Origin: an uncultured Draconibacterium sp.
GTDB taxonomy: Bacteria; Bacteroidota; Bacteroidia; Bacteroidales; Prolixibacteraceae
NCBI RefSeq assembly: GCF_963677155.1
Contig: NZ_OY781884.1
Coordinates: 4,150,501-4,214,500, forward strand
Reading direction: 5' to 3'
Length of the DNA: 64,000 nt
Part shown: positions 37,467 through 47,388 of the stretch, piece after piece
How positions within the stretch are numbered: the first letter of the stretch is position 1
Layout: every line of letters starts with the position of its first letter
Position numbers and translations under genes: made by a program
The notes under the pieces: generated by a model
What the model saw: only the letters and a program-made list of their open reading frames with translations
Databases searched by the model: none
Told to the model about the DNA's origin: nothing

Positions 37467-38021
37467 TTACCTTAAAATATTAGAATCGATATTGGCTAAA
37501 GAATGCCACGATTCTACTAATTCTTTCAAAATATTGTAGCTAAGAATAGAATCAATATAAAATTCGCGTTTAATGCAGAAGTTTTTATTAGATATTTTAA
37601 TGAAGTTATTTAGTCCGTCAACTGGCCACATCGCAGGAAAATAATTTCGGACTTGGCCTGTTTGAGGCTGTCCGTCGAATCCACACAGTTTAATTTTCAG
37701 ATTGTCTATTTCGGTTATTCTGATACATTTGCGTTCATGATGTGAATCTTCTATAATAATGCAGTTAGTCGAAAAGTATATATAACCAACTTTTGTGTGC
37801 TTTGAGAATTTGAGATAAGGAATTATTTTAAAGAGGAAAAATAATAGAATTGATATTATTATAATTAAAAATGCCTCAAAATCACCAAATAACTTATTGT
37901 ATACTTTCGTAAACAAAATTATACTAAAAAGAATTATAGGCAAAATAACTATAAGATATACATATAGATATCTATAATTTCTTTTAATAAGTTCAAGTTT
38001 CACATCATATGTCATAATCAT
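37467..38021 (-). CDS. hypothetical protein with two transmembrane segments
   Basis: 184 residues. Two hydrophobic segments lie near the N terminus (LYVYLIVILPIILFSIILF and FLIIIISILLFFLFKIIPYL), followed by a soluble part of about 110 residues with alternating strands (VGYIYFSTNCIIIED, IRITEIDNLKIKL), which resembles bacterial PH-like domains on two-TM anchors. I do not recognise a named family. It converges on the CPBP gene with a 16-bp gap and is strongly AT-rich. Orphan genes of this kind are frequent next to RHS tips, where displaced immunity genes accumulate, but there is no direct evidence for that here. An ATG at 38015 is an equally possible start. Confidence 0.55.
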   Translation of the reverse strand: MIMTYDVKLELIKRNYRYLYVYLIVILPIILFSIILFTKVYNKLFGDFEAFLIIIISILLFFLFKIIPYLKFSKHTKVGYIYFSTNCIIIEDSHHERKCIRITEIDNLKIKLCGFDGQPQTGQVRNYFPAMWPVDGLNNFIKISNKNFCIKREFYIDSILSYNILKELVESWHSLANIDSNILR

Positions 38022-38321
38022 TTATTTACAAAAATTCTGCTTCTTTTAATAATGTTATAAAGGTAGTAATTAACCGCTAGTTTTTCAAGTAGGTAGATTC
38101 ACAATATCTTTTTTTACGCTGGCCAATATTTGCATAATAATTATTCACATTCTATATTAGAAAACAAAATGCCCGAAACATTGAAAACTTCTCTCACAAA
38201 AATGATAAATAGAAGCTATTTGCCTACTGACATTATAATAAATAACACCAAAACATTAATAATGCTTTGTATCAATTTATATACGATACATTCAATTTAA
38301 CTAGATTAAAATCATTTCTAA
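38022..38321. other. divergent intergenic region
   Basis: 300 bp, very AT-rich, between a minus-strand membrane-protein gene and a plus-strand tail-fibre-like gene. It should hold both promoters. I see no clear TAnnTTTG element, hairpin or small frame. Confidence 0.4.
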
Positions 38322-39449
38322 ATGAAAAAGATGTTCTTAGTTTTAAAAATAGTATTAATCGTATTGTCTGCGAATGCTCAATGGGATAGCAATGGGAATA
38401 ATAATACCCAGGGAGCGGTTAAATTAAAGGAATACTTACTTTTTGATGCAGATGGCGATTTTACCGGCGGCAATTATTTCACAATACAGGATGACGCAAC
38501 CGGAGATTTTCTTAGAATTGGAAGAGGTTTTAATAATAATTTAGTCATTGGAAGTAATGGATGTATCGGTATCGGTTTTACTAATCCAGATAACCCATTA
38601 GTAGTAAATGGAGTAACTAAATTCATAAATCCTTCCAACAGTTCGAACTTTCTTTACTTTGACTATGCTTCAAGTGGAAACAAAGTGAGAAGCTATGGGA
38701 CAAATCTTTTTTTAGAATCAAGAAATAGTACAGAAGATATTGAGTTTAGAACAGACAATTCTGCAACTACTTTAATGATTGTTAAAGGAACAGGAAATGT
38801 CGGTATCGGAACCACTACTCCTGATTATAAACTTGACATTAATGGCTCATTAAGAATTGGAAATAATGACCCCTCTGGCCTTGGAATTTCAAGGTTTACT
38901 TCCGCTTTAACAGATGTTCCTGGTAGTACAAGCGGAATTCTCATTAATGGCCCGATTCATTCGCACATTGTGTTTGATATTCAAGGTAATGATCAAAATG
39001 ATGGATTTTACATTCGTGTACCCGATGTTCTTCAGGTAAATCCAACGGTTAACACTACAGCTTTTGTCGTTAAGGCCAACGGGAACGTAGGAATAGGAAT
39101 TGATCCAAGCGAAAAACTAACTGTTGATGGTAAGATTAGAAGTGAAGAGGTCAGAGTGGAAGTTATAAATGGGCCTGACTACGTTTTCGAGTCCGATTAT
39201 GAATTACAAACTCTGCAGGAAACAAAAAAGTACATATATGAACACAAACATCTCCCGGAAATTCCATCAGCGATGGAGATGGAGACCAACGGCGTTGATA
39301 TTGGAGATTTAAACATGCGACTTTTAAAGAAGATTGAAGAATTAACTCTTTATCAGATTGAACTATTGGAAGAAATGATACAGATGAAAAAGCGTGTTGA
39401 GCAATTGGAAAATGAATATGTCAAAGAACACAGCCTGAAAACAAATTAA
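38322..39449 (+). CDS. secreted tail-fibre-like protein (NVGIGT + PDYVF/IEELTLY module)
   Basis: 375 residues, signal peptide ending LSANAQ. The body is built from beta-rich stretches punctuated by tail-fibre-type turns: GTGNVGIGTTTPDYKLDING at ~160 and NGNVGIGIDPSEKLTVDGKI at ~255, then the shared C-terminal module (GPDYVFESDYELQTLQETKK, HKHLPEIPSAMEME, LLKKIEELTLYQIELLEEM) and a short coiled coil. The NVGIGTxxPxxKLxVxG phrase also occurs in phage tail-fibre-like proteins of Bacteroidota. No cell-wall, lipoprotein or T9SS signal is visible. It stands alone, with no RHS gene directly attached. Trimerisation through the coiled coil is an inference. Confidence 0.75.
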   Translation: MKKMFLVLKIVLIVLSANAQWDSNGNNNTQGAVKLKEYLLFDADGDFTGGNYFTIQDDATGDFLRIGRGFNNNLVIGSNGCIGIGFTNPDNPLVVNGVTKFINPSNSSNFLYFDYASSGNKVRSYGTNLFLESRNSTEDIEFRTDNSATTLMIVKGTGNVGIGTTTPDYKLDINGSLRIGNNDPSGLGISRFTSALTDVPGSTSGILINGPIHSHIVFDIQGNDQNDGFYIRVPDVLQVNPTVNTTAFVVKANGNVGIGIDPSEKLTVDGKIRSEEVRVEVINGPDYVFESDYELQTLQETKKYIYEHKHLPEIPSAMEMETNGVDIGDLNMRLLKKIEELTLYQIELLEEMIQMKKRVEQLENEYVKEHSLKTN

Positions 39450-39909
39450 GCCCCATAATTTTATTCCCAACACTGTAACGGGGCAAAAGGAAATAATATC
39501 AGCATCCTTCTCTTAGAGCTGGTAAGCAGAACTTTATCATTGTATTGTCAAATTACAGGCGTTAAAGGAGAAGAAATTCTCGAATGGGGAGATTTAGGTG
39601 ACCCTGAATGCGGAGGAAAAATAACATGTTCGGCTATTGGTTTCCCCGATGAAGAATAATCTTCACTTTAATTACTACAATAGTTTATAGAATAGCTTTG
39701 ATGTGCAAGCTGTATCTTAATTGATGATGTTGTTGATGGGAATATTGAATACTTAATAAAAAATTTACTGCCCCATTTACAAACAAAAACCTATATTCTA
39801 CAAATAAGATTCGTTCATTTACATAGTTGCCATTGGATTATTCAACAGGGTATTTTAGTTTTAACTTGATGTTATTACAAACTCAGTTCAAATTATTTTA
39901 AATCAAACT
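39450..39909 (+). other. gap with an orphan peptide frame lacking a start codon
   Basis: 460 bp without a complete gene. On the plus strand 39459-39659 is open and ends in a compositionally protein-like stretch (LYCQITGVKGEEILEWGDLG, DPECGGKITC, AIGFPDEE) with three Cys. No ATG/GTG/TTG opens it, so it may be the 3' end of a displaced gene. The remaining ~250 bp before the next gene is AT-rich and unremarkable. Confidence 0.4.
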
Positions 39910-41841
39910 ATGAAAAAGATCTCGATTTGGATAGCAATATCTATTTGTTTGTGTTTTGTACTAAAAGTTAGAGCACAGGATATCACAACTGGTTTAGTAG
40001 CTCATTACGAATTTGAGAATACCTCTGGTGATGTTATTGATGCTGCAGGTTCACACAATGGAACAAATAATGGAGCAACGCGTGGTGTATCAGGAAAAGT
40101 GGGTAATGCATTTAGCTTTGATGGAGGGCATTATATTACAATTAACAATCATTCAGATATAACCAACTATGCCAGTTTTACATTATCAGCGTGGGTTTAT
40201 CCCACAGCTTTAAGTTCAAATAAAACAATAATTTCAAAAGTAAGTCCAAATCGTGATTTCAACTTAAAATTTTCAGGATCAAATATCGAGGCTCACTTTG
40301 CTTACGGATCTAATTATTATCATTGCACCAGTACATCTACAGCTACAATAAATAGTTGGATTCATGTTGTAGCCACGTGGCAAAATAATCAATGGAATAT
40401 TTATTATAATGGAGTGTTAGACCATACTTGTAATTTTACCACTGATCCTCCATGGTCTGGAGGACTGATGCAAATAGGAGCCATGTCAAATAGTGAAATA
40501 TTTGTTGGCTTAATTGATGAAGTTCGCGTTTATAACCGTGCCTTAAGTTCTACAGATGTAACTGCTTTATATAATTATACCGGAGGAGGAACTCTGCCTG
40601 CACTCAGTATTGATGCCAATGTCTCTTGTAATGAGGGTGATGGGACAATAGTGCTTTTAGTAAATGCAAGTCAGGCAAGTGCTTCAGACATGACTTTTGA
40701 TTACACAACTGTAGACGGAACTGCCACAGCTGGTAGTGATTATACCGCAAGGTCAGGGACTTATACAATTCCCGCCGGATTTACCAATCTGCTGATAAAT
40801 GTTCCAATCATTGACGATACATCCGTAGAGTCTGATGAAACGTTCACACTGACAATCTCAAATCCAACAAATGCAACTATTGCCAATGCTACCGGAACTA
40901 TAACAATAGAGGATAATGATTTTGGAAGCCTTACATGTCCCAATACGATTTCGAATTATCCTTATTCAGAGAGTTTTGAAAGCTCATCTAATACATGGGT
41001 TGATGCATTGGGAGATGATCTAAATTGGACGCATCAATCTGGTGGTACTGGATCAGGCAATACCGGCCCAACTGCTGCACAGGAAGGTAGCTATTATTAT
41101 TATATTGAAGCTTCAAGTCCGAATTATCCAGAAAAAACAGCCATTTTGGAAAGTTCTTGTTTCGACTTAACAGGAAAGTCATCTGCAGAATTCTCGTTTT
41201 ACTATCATATGTATGGTTCATCGATGGGGACCCTAACCCTCGAAGCAAGAACTGATGGCACAGACTGGATTTCTCTTTGGAGTAATAGTGGTGATCAGGG
41301 AAATCAATGGTTGCAAACAACAGTAAACCTTAGCAGCTATCTTGGAGATAACGTGAAACTTCGGTTCTATGGAACAACTGGCTCAGGTTATACAAGTGAC
41401 ATAGCTGTTGACAACATAACAGTAACAACCTCTGAAGGCGGAGGATCAGGCTTTTGGGCTCAAAGTGGGACGGATATCTATTCAACAAATTCCGGTAATG
41501 TAGGGATTGGAACAAGCTCGCCCGATGAGAAGTTAACCGTAAACGGAACTATTCATTCAGAAGAGGTAATTGTTGATTTGAGTATCCCTGCTCCCGATTA
41601 TGTTTTTGACAAAGAATACGGGGTAATGACCATCTCGGAACTGAAGACATTCTTAGAAGAAAACAGCCATTTGCCGGAATTCCCTTCTGCCTCAGAAATG
41701 GAGGAAAACGGAATTAATCTTTCTGAAATAAATATGAGCTTGCTAAAACGTATAGAGGAACTTACACTTTATATTCTCGATCAGGAGAAACGTATTCTGG
41801 AAATAGAAAAACAATATTCAACTAACAACAAGAAACAATGA
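39910..41841 (+). CDS. modular secreted protein: LamG, Calx-beta, MAM-like, tail-fibre module
   Basis: 643 residues, signal peptide ending KVRAQ. Domains in order: LamG/concanavalin-like fold (~22-225; GLVAHYEFENTSGDVIDAAG, FTLSAWVYPTAL, IDEVRVYNRALSSTDVTALY); Calx-beta (~230-335; DYTTVDGTATAGSDYTA, DDTSVESDETFTLTISNP); choice-of-anchor J/MAM-like beta-sandwich (~345-505; YPYSESFESSSNTWVDALGD, SDIAVDNITV); then NVGIGTSSPDEKLTVNGTIH and the shared module (PDYVFDKEYGVMTI, HLPEFPSASEME, LLKRIEELTLYIL). LamG and Calx-beta domains usually bind glycans or calcium at surfaces. The next gene overlaps the stop by 4 bp (ATGA), so the two are translated together. Confidence 0.85.
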   Translation: MKKISIWIAISICLCFVLKVRAQDITTGLVAHYEFENTSGDVIDAAGSHNGTNNGATRGVSGKVGNAFSFDGGHYITINNHSDITNYASFTLSAWVYPTALSSNKTIISKVSPNRDFNLKFSGSNIEAHFAYGSNYYHCTSTSTATINSWIHVVATWQNNQWNIYYNGVLDHTCNFTTDPPWSGGLMQIGAMSNSEIFVGLIDEVRVYNRALSSTDVTALYNYTGGGTLPALSIDANVSCNEGDGTIVLLVNASQASASDMTFDYTTVDGTATAGSDYTARSGTYTIPAGFTNLLINVPIIDDTSVESDETFTLTISNPTNATIANATGTITIEDNDFGSLTCPNTISNYPYSESFESSSNTWVDALGDDLNWTHQSGGTGSGNTGPTAAQEGSYYYYIEASSPNYPEKTAILESSCFDLTGKSSAEFSFYYHMYGSSMGTLTLEARTDGTDWISLWSNSGDQGNQWLQTTVNLSSYLGDNVKLRFYGTTGSGYTSDIAVDNITVTTSEGGGSGFWAQSGTDIYSTNSGNVGIGTSSPDEKLTVNGTIHSEEVIVDLSIPAPDYVFDKEYGVMTISELKTFLEENSHLPEFPSASEMEENGINLSEINMSLLKRIEELTLYILDQEKRILEIEKQYSTNNKKQ

Positions 41842-42305
41842 CCTCAAAAATAAAAATTATTGTATTGTTAGCTTTAGTAATAGGTTATAGCATAAACAGC
41901 TTTGCTCAAGGTGATATCTGGGAACCAGCCGGCAATCATATTTACAGCCAATCGACCAACAATGCAGGTGTTGGAACATCAAGACCGGATGCCAAACTTA
42001 CGGTTAATGGAAAGATACATACAAAGGAGTTAAGAATAGATGTAAATGTTCCTGCTCCTGATTATGTTTTTCACAAAGATTATAAATTACTGCCGTTTAG
42101 CGAGCTCGAAAAGTTTATTCGGAGAAACAAACATCTTCCGGATATTCCTTCTGCAAAAGAAATGCAACGAGAAGGGCTAACTCTTTCGGAGATGAGTTTT
42201 CTGCTTTTGAAAAAAACAGAAGAACTGACCTTATATATAATCGACCATGACGAAAGAATAGCCTTACTGGAAGAAACATCTAATAATCAAAAATCTAAAA
42301 AATAG
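41838..42305 (+). CDS. minimal tail-fibre-module protein
   Basis: 155 residues: signal peptide (to about SFAQ), one short turn region (NNAGVGTSRPDAKLTVNGKI), and then the shared C-terminal module (PAPDYVFHKDYKLLPFSELE, NKHLPDIPSAKEMQ, LLKKTEELTLYIIDHDERI). It is the bare module without any N-terminal domain, and so the clearest sign that the module is a unit in its own right. It overlaps the LamG/Calx-beta gene by 4 bp and is 5 bp from the next gene. A natural guess is that it co-assembles with the larger protein encoded just upstream, for example as a hetero-trimer, but that is speculation. Confidence 0.75.
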   Translation: MTSKIKIIVLLALVIGYSINSFAQGDIWEPAGNHIYSQSTNNAGVGTSRPDAKLTVNGKIHTKELRIDVNVPAPDYVFHKDYKLLPFSELEKFIRRNKHLPDIPSAKEMQREGLTLSEMSFLLLKKTEELTLYIIDHDERIALLEETSNNQKSKK

Positions 42306-42310
42306 GAATC

Positions 42311-42769
42311 ATGAAAATCAAATATATTATATTTTGCTTGATTGCCTTGTTTGTAGTTAACAGTACTAAGGCGCAAAAGGATGAAAATAGAAAAGGAAAA
42401 AAAATAAAACTCAAAAAGTATGAGCTTGTTCCTGATAGCATCGTAGCAAGCTGGAATTTAATTGTATCCTCACCTTCTTTTTCGAAATCGAAAAAGCAAG
42501 CATATTTCACAGAGGCAATAAATCGGGCACAAAGTGTTCGTTTTTCTCTTGATGAAGAAAAAGGGATCATTTATGTTGATTTTGTGAATATGCCAAAGCA
42601 TGTTCGGCCAAATTTAAGCATTAGTAACGAAAATAGTGATGTTATTTATAAAACTCAAGTCAAGTTTGCCAATAATGTCGTAAATATGACAAAGCTACCT
42701 CCGGGCACCTATTTGTTTTCTGCTGATGTAGATGAAGAAATTTCTACCTGGGAGTTCGTGAAAGAGTAG
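42311..42769 (+). CDS. small secreted protein, third gene of the LamG unit
   Basis: 152 residues with a signal peptide ending STKAQ, a basic stretch, and a C-terminal half ending PPGTYLFSADVDEEISTWEF. That ending resembles the last strands of a T9SS sorting domain (compare GGVYIIKSV...SWKIIKE in the gene at 30180), but the usual YPNP opening is missing. It holds the same place in its unit (right after tail-fibre-module genes) as the small T9SS protein does in the repeat unit, so it could be a diverged counterpart. Not recognised as a named family. Confidence 0.6.
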   Translation: MKIKYIIFCLIALFVVNSTKAQKDENRKGKKIKLKKYELVPDSIVASWNLIVSSPSFSKSKKQAYFTEAINRAQSVRFSLDEEKGIIYVDFVNMPKHVRPNLSISNENSDVIYKTQVKFANNVVNMTKLPPGTYLFSADVDEEISTWEFVKE

Positions 42770-42866
42770 CTCTTATTGCAAAAATACTTGTTGGTTGAAG
42801 TGCCATTTGCTTACTAAAGATCTAATTTTATGAAATATATAGCCTTCATAATTATATGCTTACTCT

Positions 42867-43085
42867 TTGTTAATATGTATATTTTTTGTATGGTTTAGGA
42901 TTTTACCAACGGCTTTATTTCTGTATGGGAGTTCGATGAAAGGAGTGGGGAAGTGGCAGTGGATTTATCTGAGACTAATAAAAGCAAAATTACCTCAGAA
43001 GATTGAGGAATTGATGTTGTATGTGATTGAGCAGCGGAAAGAAATTGAAGCGTTTAAGAAAGTAGTCAGTGGGCAGTCACAGTGA
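42867..43085 (+). pseudogene. frameshifted remnant of a tail-fibre module
   Basis: The plus strand ends in QKIEELMLYVIEQRKEIEAF, clearly the last part of the shared module. The preceding bases in this frame make little sense, but in another frame they read WEFDERSGEVAVDLSETNKS, which matches the segment that normally comes just before IEELTLY. So at least one indel lies near 42995-43005. No signal peptide or start belongs to it. Confidence 0.65.
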
Positions 43086-43130
43086 TCAATTGAAAAAACA
43101 ATTAAGAGAAAGAAAAGCGCATTTAGCAAG

Positions 43131-43343
43131 ATGGAATTTACAACCCGGCATAAAGAATTAGTACCGGGTCAGATAGAAATGATTTGCAGTTGCCCGGAAA
43201 TCATTAAAGGTCGGGAAATAAGGACGTACCATCCATCATGCGGATTTGATTCCAGACCACTGAGAATGGTAAGCGGTTATTCGAAAATGATTAACCGTCG
43301 CTTAGAAATGACTTACGGTCATGGTGGATTGGTTACGTACTGA
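43131..43343 (+). other. doubtful 70-codon frame with degenerate EMI-type repeats
   Basis: The frame encodes short recurring phrases (GQIEMICSCPEIIKGREI, GYSKMINRRLEMTYG). Such phrases can arise from a degenerate DNA repeat as well as from a gene. No signal peptide, domain or clear ribosome site. I do not assert that it is expressed. Confidence 0.25.
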
Positions 43344-43394
43344 ACTGCAAATTATTGTCAAACCACATTGAACTAATTACGAATTACTAAAAAC

Positions 43395-43846
43395 ATGAGC
43401 AAAGAAATCTATCAACTACTTACAAAATCAGGAACCGCAATTAACAAGAGTTTGCAAAAGAATAAGCTTCTACCTCTATTAGCAGAACCCAGCATATGGA
43501 AGTCGCATGAACCGGCAGGCGAGTGTAACGAGTCTATTTCGGGGAGGATTGGTCTGGCCCGACAATTTTATTCCAACCTGATGGCGAATACTGAATGGAT
43601 GACAAAAATGAGTACTTGCGGTATTACTATCGAAAAATTTCAGGCTGGTGAAGTGTTGTTTCAGGAAGTTGAAAAAGCCCAAAACCAGCAAAAACAGAGA
43701 TGGGCGAAGTCCAGGAAGCTACCTGTCGACGCGACGAGGCAGCAGATGTTTTACCGGAATAGTACTTCGATTTTATTGCTATCGCTCGCATCGCACTTGA
43801 AGATGAACCACAGCACTTGGAAATGCTGGGAATCGTGAAGAAGTAA
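43395..43846 (+). pseudogene. frameshifted remnant of a Bacteroidota helical protein family
   Basis: In the first frame, ARQFYSNLMANTEWMTKMST then CGITIEKFQAGEVLFQEVEK reads as a normal helical protein. Near 43705 the sense shifts by one base: the next frame gives MGEVQEAT, RRDEAADVL, a stop, then YFDFIAIARIALEDEPQHLE and MLGIVKK at the natural end (stop 43844-43846). I recognise this C terminus (IARIALEDxPQxLExLGI) from an uncharacterised Bacteroidota family but know no name or function. One frameshift and one nonsense codon make it a pseudogene. Confidence 0.65.
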
Positions 43847-43911
43847 ATAATAATATCAAACGAGAACTTATATACTCTACAATTATCGAATTGATTAATT
43901 TTTAGTTGGTT

Positions 43912-46900
43912 ATGAAAAAAATATTATTTTTTATTTCAGTTGTTTTTATAACTCTGAATTCAGAAGGTCAGGAAATTCCCGAAATAATTCCGCCATCTCC
44001 TAATGCAACTTCGCTTGGAGAATATGCCGAAATACCAGTAAGCTATTATACCGGGGTGGCAAATATCCAAATTCCAATTTACACAATTCAACAAGATGGC
44101 TTTGAACTGCCTGTTTCGTTGAGTTATCATGCTTCCGGCATAAAAGTAGAACAAGAGGCATCGCAGGTTGGGCTAGGGTGGGCTTTAAATGCAGGAGGAA
44201 TTATAACAAGAAATATCCAGGGATTAGATGACTTGGGAGAGTTTGGCTATCCGGTAACACCGGATATAAATAGTTTTGAAGATATTCCTGAAGTTTTAAA
44301 TTCATGTTTATACGGGAATACTGTTCGTTATTGCAATACGGAGAATGACACTGAGCCGGATATCTTTTATTTCAACTTTGCAAACAAAACGGGCAAATTT
44401 ATTCTCAATAAAAAAGTAAATGGTGAGTATGTTGTTCAATTGCTTACACCCTTACCCTTAAAATTTGAATATACAGGAGAGAATTGGATAGTGACAGACG
44501 AAAATGGAATAAAATATTATTTTGAAGTAAAAGAAAAAACAGAATCTTATTCAGGTAGCTTTTCTAATGCTCAACCATCAATTTCTCCTACAACCGATCT
44601 TGAAACGACAATGTTGAATAAACCTACTACTTGGTATATTACAAAGATTGAATTACCATCTGGGAAAGCGATTACATTTAAATATAACCAAAATCCAAAC
44701 CGAAAAACCTGTAGCGTTACCAGGTTAAGTTATGAAAAACAAAACTATGTTGATTTTCATCTTAATCAAGTTAACCAAACCAATCCAACACTTGCAGGAG
44801 ATTTATTGAATGCATTTTCATCTTTAATGAATATGGGGGCGGTAAATCCTGGTGATTTTTTAGAAGATGTGTCGTGTCAGTTAAATCTAAATATCGATAA
44901 TTTTCAATATTCAGCTTCAGTTTCAGAAGATGTATGTTTAGACAGTATTATTTTTCCTAATGGCTGCATTCTATTCGAAACGTCTGATCGAAAGGACTTA
45001 AGGCATTTAAATTATCTTTCTCCTCAGAAAATAGATAAAATTACAGTTAGAGATAATTATTTTAATAAAACACTTAAAGAAGTCGGATTTTTCTATGATT
45101 ATTTTAATAGTGATAAGGAAAACGAATCGGATAACTGGAATTTTCTAAGGCTAAAATTAGACAGCATCGTTACAAAAAACGAAAATAAAAAATTTCCTGC
45201 TTATAAATTTGACTACTACATCGATTATCGTTCCAAACTACCTGAAAAAGATTCCTATGCAAAAGATTATTGGGGATATCCAAATGGGAATTACACAAAC
45301 GATAATAATTCGAGTTACGGGATACCTAAAATGGAAATTAATGAAATTCCCTCTATTGAAAAATCATTTACAATAGAGGATGCTAATATAGAGTCATTTA
45401 TACAAAATGTAGCATGGGATAACCTTACAGTTGCCTACGAAGGAGCTAACAGGCTTTGTAATCCTGTAAGTTTTAAAGCAGCCCTTTTGAAAAGCATAAA
45501 ATATCCAATGGGAAATTTAAAAACGTTTTATTATTCTCCTAATTCATATTCCAATTTTACCCCTACAGAGGAATTCATAGATGTACAGGAAGTGATTGGA
45601 GTATGTTCTGGGAATAATTGTGTCTTTTCCGGCACAAGTGACACTGTAATTATTGATATCAAATATCCCACGACAGTATCAGTAGAAGGTAACCTTTTTA
45701 AGATACAAGGAACCTTAAATTATTCTAATGGGGTAGTTAGTATTAGAGTATATAATGCAGATGGAACATCATATTCGATTGGTGGTTGGGAGGGGAACGG
45801 AGGAACATACAATATGTCGCAAAGCTTTCAACTAAATCCAGGACAAAATATGATTATAATGAATTTGGTTACACAGGAACAGGATGTTCAGGGTATGTTA
45901 ACCGTTAAATGGGAAAAAACAGCGGATAACCTGGTTTATATAAAACAAGGAGGAGGAGCACGTATAGCACAAATCCATAATTCAGAAAACCCCGAGCAGG
46001 ATTTGTATTTTGACTATTCAAAAAAGATATTTCATAATGGTAAGAATCAACTCGTTTCAACAGGCAAATTATTGGCAAATCCAATAGGGCCATACTGGAG
46101 ATTCCATACCGGATTTTGTTCGAATACATTAAGCAAGGCTTTTGTGGCATTAAGTTTAGTCCGTACATCGGTACCAATAGGTACACTTAACGATTTTAAT
46201 AGTGGTAGCCCGGTCGCTTATGATTCTGTAAAAGTTATAACTGGCGACTCAACTTTAATGGGCTATACCTTATTTGAATATCATAATGAAGAAGAAACCC
46301 CTTACATTATTTCACAAGATATTGATGATTTTAAATATTATTCCTCACCATATTTACCAAATATTTATAAGCTAAATAATGGTTTATTGGAAAAGACCAG
46401 TGTTTTTGATAATACAGGAGAGATTGTTAAAAAGTCATCATATGTTTGGGAAAAAGATAATAGATACGAAGGTTCAGTAAAAGGACTAAAATTCTTGCCT
46501 GGAGGATCATTTGGGTTTTATGAATATAATTATGAATGGTGGACCAAAATTAAGGAAATAGAGATTCTTCGGGATAAGGATAGCAAAGAAGTTGAGAAAA
46601 TAGTAGAACATTTATATAACTCCTCAAACTATATGGATTCAGTTAGTACTACTACAACTAGCATTTCGGGTATTCAAAAAACGTTTTTCTATTATCCTCA
46701 GGACTATCCGTCATATTTTAATGTCCTAAAAACAAATAATATGATAGGAAAACCTATTGACGTACGGACTTACAATAATAACCAACTAATTTCCGGGTTA
46801 CAAAAAGAATATAATGATGATGGCCAAACAATAAATATTTATAAAGCAGAAGTTGATGATAATATTTTAGATATAGAATTCGATGCGAATAATCCTTACA

Positions 46901-47364
46901 AGTTTACCCATGAATTTACCGTTGAGTACACATCCGACAAATCTTTATCTCAAATAGTTCCAAATACAAATTTTAGAACTTCCTACGTTTGGTCTTATAA
47001 TCGTACGTTACCTGTAGTTAAAGCTGATAATATTTCCTATGCTTCATTAGAAGCAGCAGTTATAGCTGCTACTGGAGGAATGAGTCCAGAAACTTTTTGG
47101 AATAGTTTGTCTGAAATGACAGAAAGCTTTCAAAAGAACACATGGGAAAGCTTTAATAACTCCCTTCGATCTAATTCGGCTTTAAAAGATGCGATGATTA
47201 CAACTTACACTTATAAGCCCCTGGTTGGGATGACCTCCGAGACCGATCCTGCCGGGCACACTACCTATTACGAGTACGACGATTTTGGTCGGTTGAAACT
47301 GGTTCGGGATCAGAATGGTAATATCGTTAAAAAGCATGAGTATCATTATGCCGGTCAGAATTAA
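43912..47364 (+). CDS. RHS/YD-type secreted protein without core/tip
   Basis: About 1150 residues. ATG at 43912 follows a TTG in frame and gives the signal peptide MKKILFFISVVFITLNSEGQ. The N-terminal phrase ATSLGEYAEIPVSYYTGVAN, then IQIPIYTI...LPVSLSYHASGIKV and GLGWALNAGGIITR is the hallmark of large Bacteroidota RHS-type proteins. The middle is a long beta-rich region. Only near the end does a classic YD phrase appear (TDPAGHTTYYEYDDFGRLKL), and the protein ends at YHYAGQN with no RHS core and no tip. It could be the N-terminal half of an originally longer RHS protein, or a stand-alone shell component. It is first in an operon with a T9SS protein (24-bp gap) and a DUF6443-RHS protein. Confidence 0.8.
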   Translation: MKKILFFISVVFITLNSEGQEIPEIIPPSPNATSLGEYAEIPVSYYTGVANIQIPIYTIQQDGFELPVSLSYHASGIKVEQEASQVGLGWALNAGGIITRNIQGLDDLGEFGYPVTPDINSFEDIPEVLNSCLYGNTVRYCNTENDTEPDIFYFNFANKTGKFILNKKVNGEYVVQLLTPLPLKFEYTGENWIVTDENGIKYYFEVKEKTESYSGSFSNAQPSISPTTDLETTMLNKPTTWYITKIELPSGKAITFKYNQNPNRKTCSVTRLSYEKQNYVDFHLNQVNQTNPTLAGDLLNAFSSLMNMGAVNPGDFLEDVSCQLNLNIDNFQYSASVSEDVCLDSIIFPNGCILFETSDRKDLRHLNYLSPQKIDKITVRDNYFNKTLKEVGFFYDYFNSDKENESDNWNFLRLKLDSIVTKNENKKFPAYKFDYYIDYRSKLPEKDSYAKDYWGYPNGNYTNDNNSSYGIPKMEINEIPSIEKSFTIEDANIESFIQNVAWDNLTVAYEGANRLCNPVSFKAALLKSIKYPMGNLKTFYYSPNSYSNFTPTEEFIDVQEVIGVCSGNNCVFSGTSDTVIIDIKYPTTVSVEGNLFKIQGTLNYSNGVVSIRVYNADGTSYSIGGWEGNGGTYNMSQSFQLNPGQNMIIMNLVTQEQDVQGMLTVKWEKTADNLVYIKQGGGARIAQIHNSENPEQDLYFDYSKKIFHNGKNQLVSTGKLLANPIGPYWRFHTGFCSNTLSKAFVALSLVRTSVPIGTLNDFNSGSPVAYDSVKVITGDSTLMGYTLFEYHNEEETPYIISQDIDDFKYYSSPYLPNIYKLNNGLLEKTSVFDNTGEIVKKSSYVWEKDNRYEGSVKGLKFLPGGSFGFYEYNYEWWTKIKEIEILRDKDSKEVEKIVEHLYNSSNYMDSVSTTTTSISGIQKTFFYYPQDYPSYFNVLKTNNMIGKPIDVRTYNNNQLISGLQKEYNDDGQTINIYKAEVDDNILDIEFDANNPYKFTHEFTVEYTSDKSLSQIVPNTNFRTSYVWSYNRTLPVVKADNISYASLEAAVIAATGGMSPETFWNSLSEMTESFQKNTWESFNNSLRSNSALKDAMITTYTYKPLVGMTSETDPAGHTTYYEYDDFGRLKLVRDQNGNIVKKHEYHYAGQN

Positions 47365-47388
47365 CTAAACCCATAAATAGCATAGATT

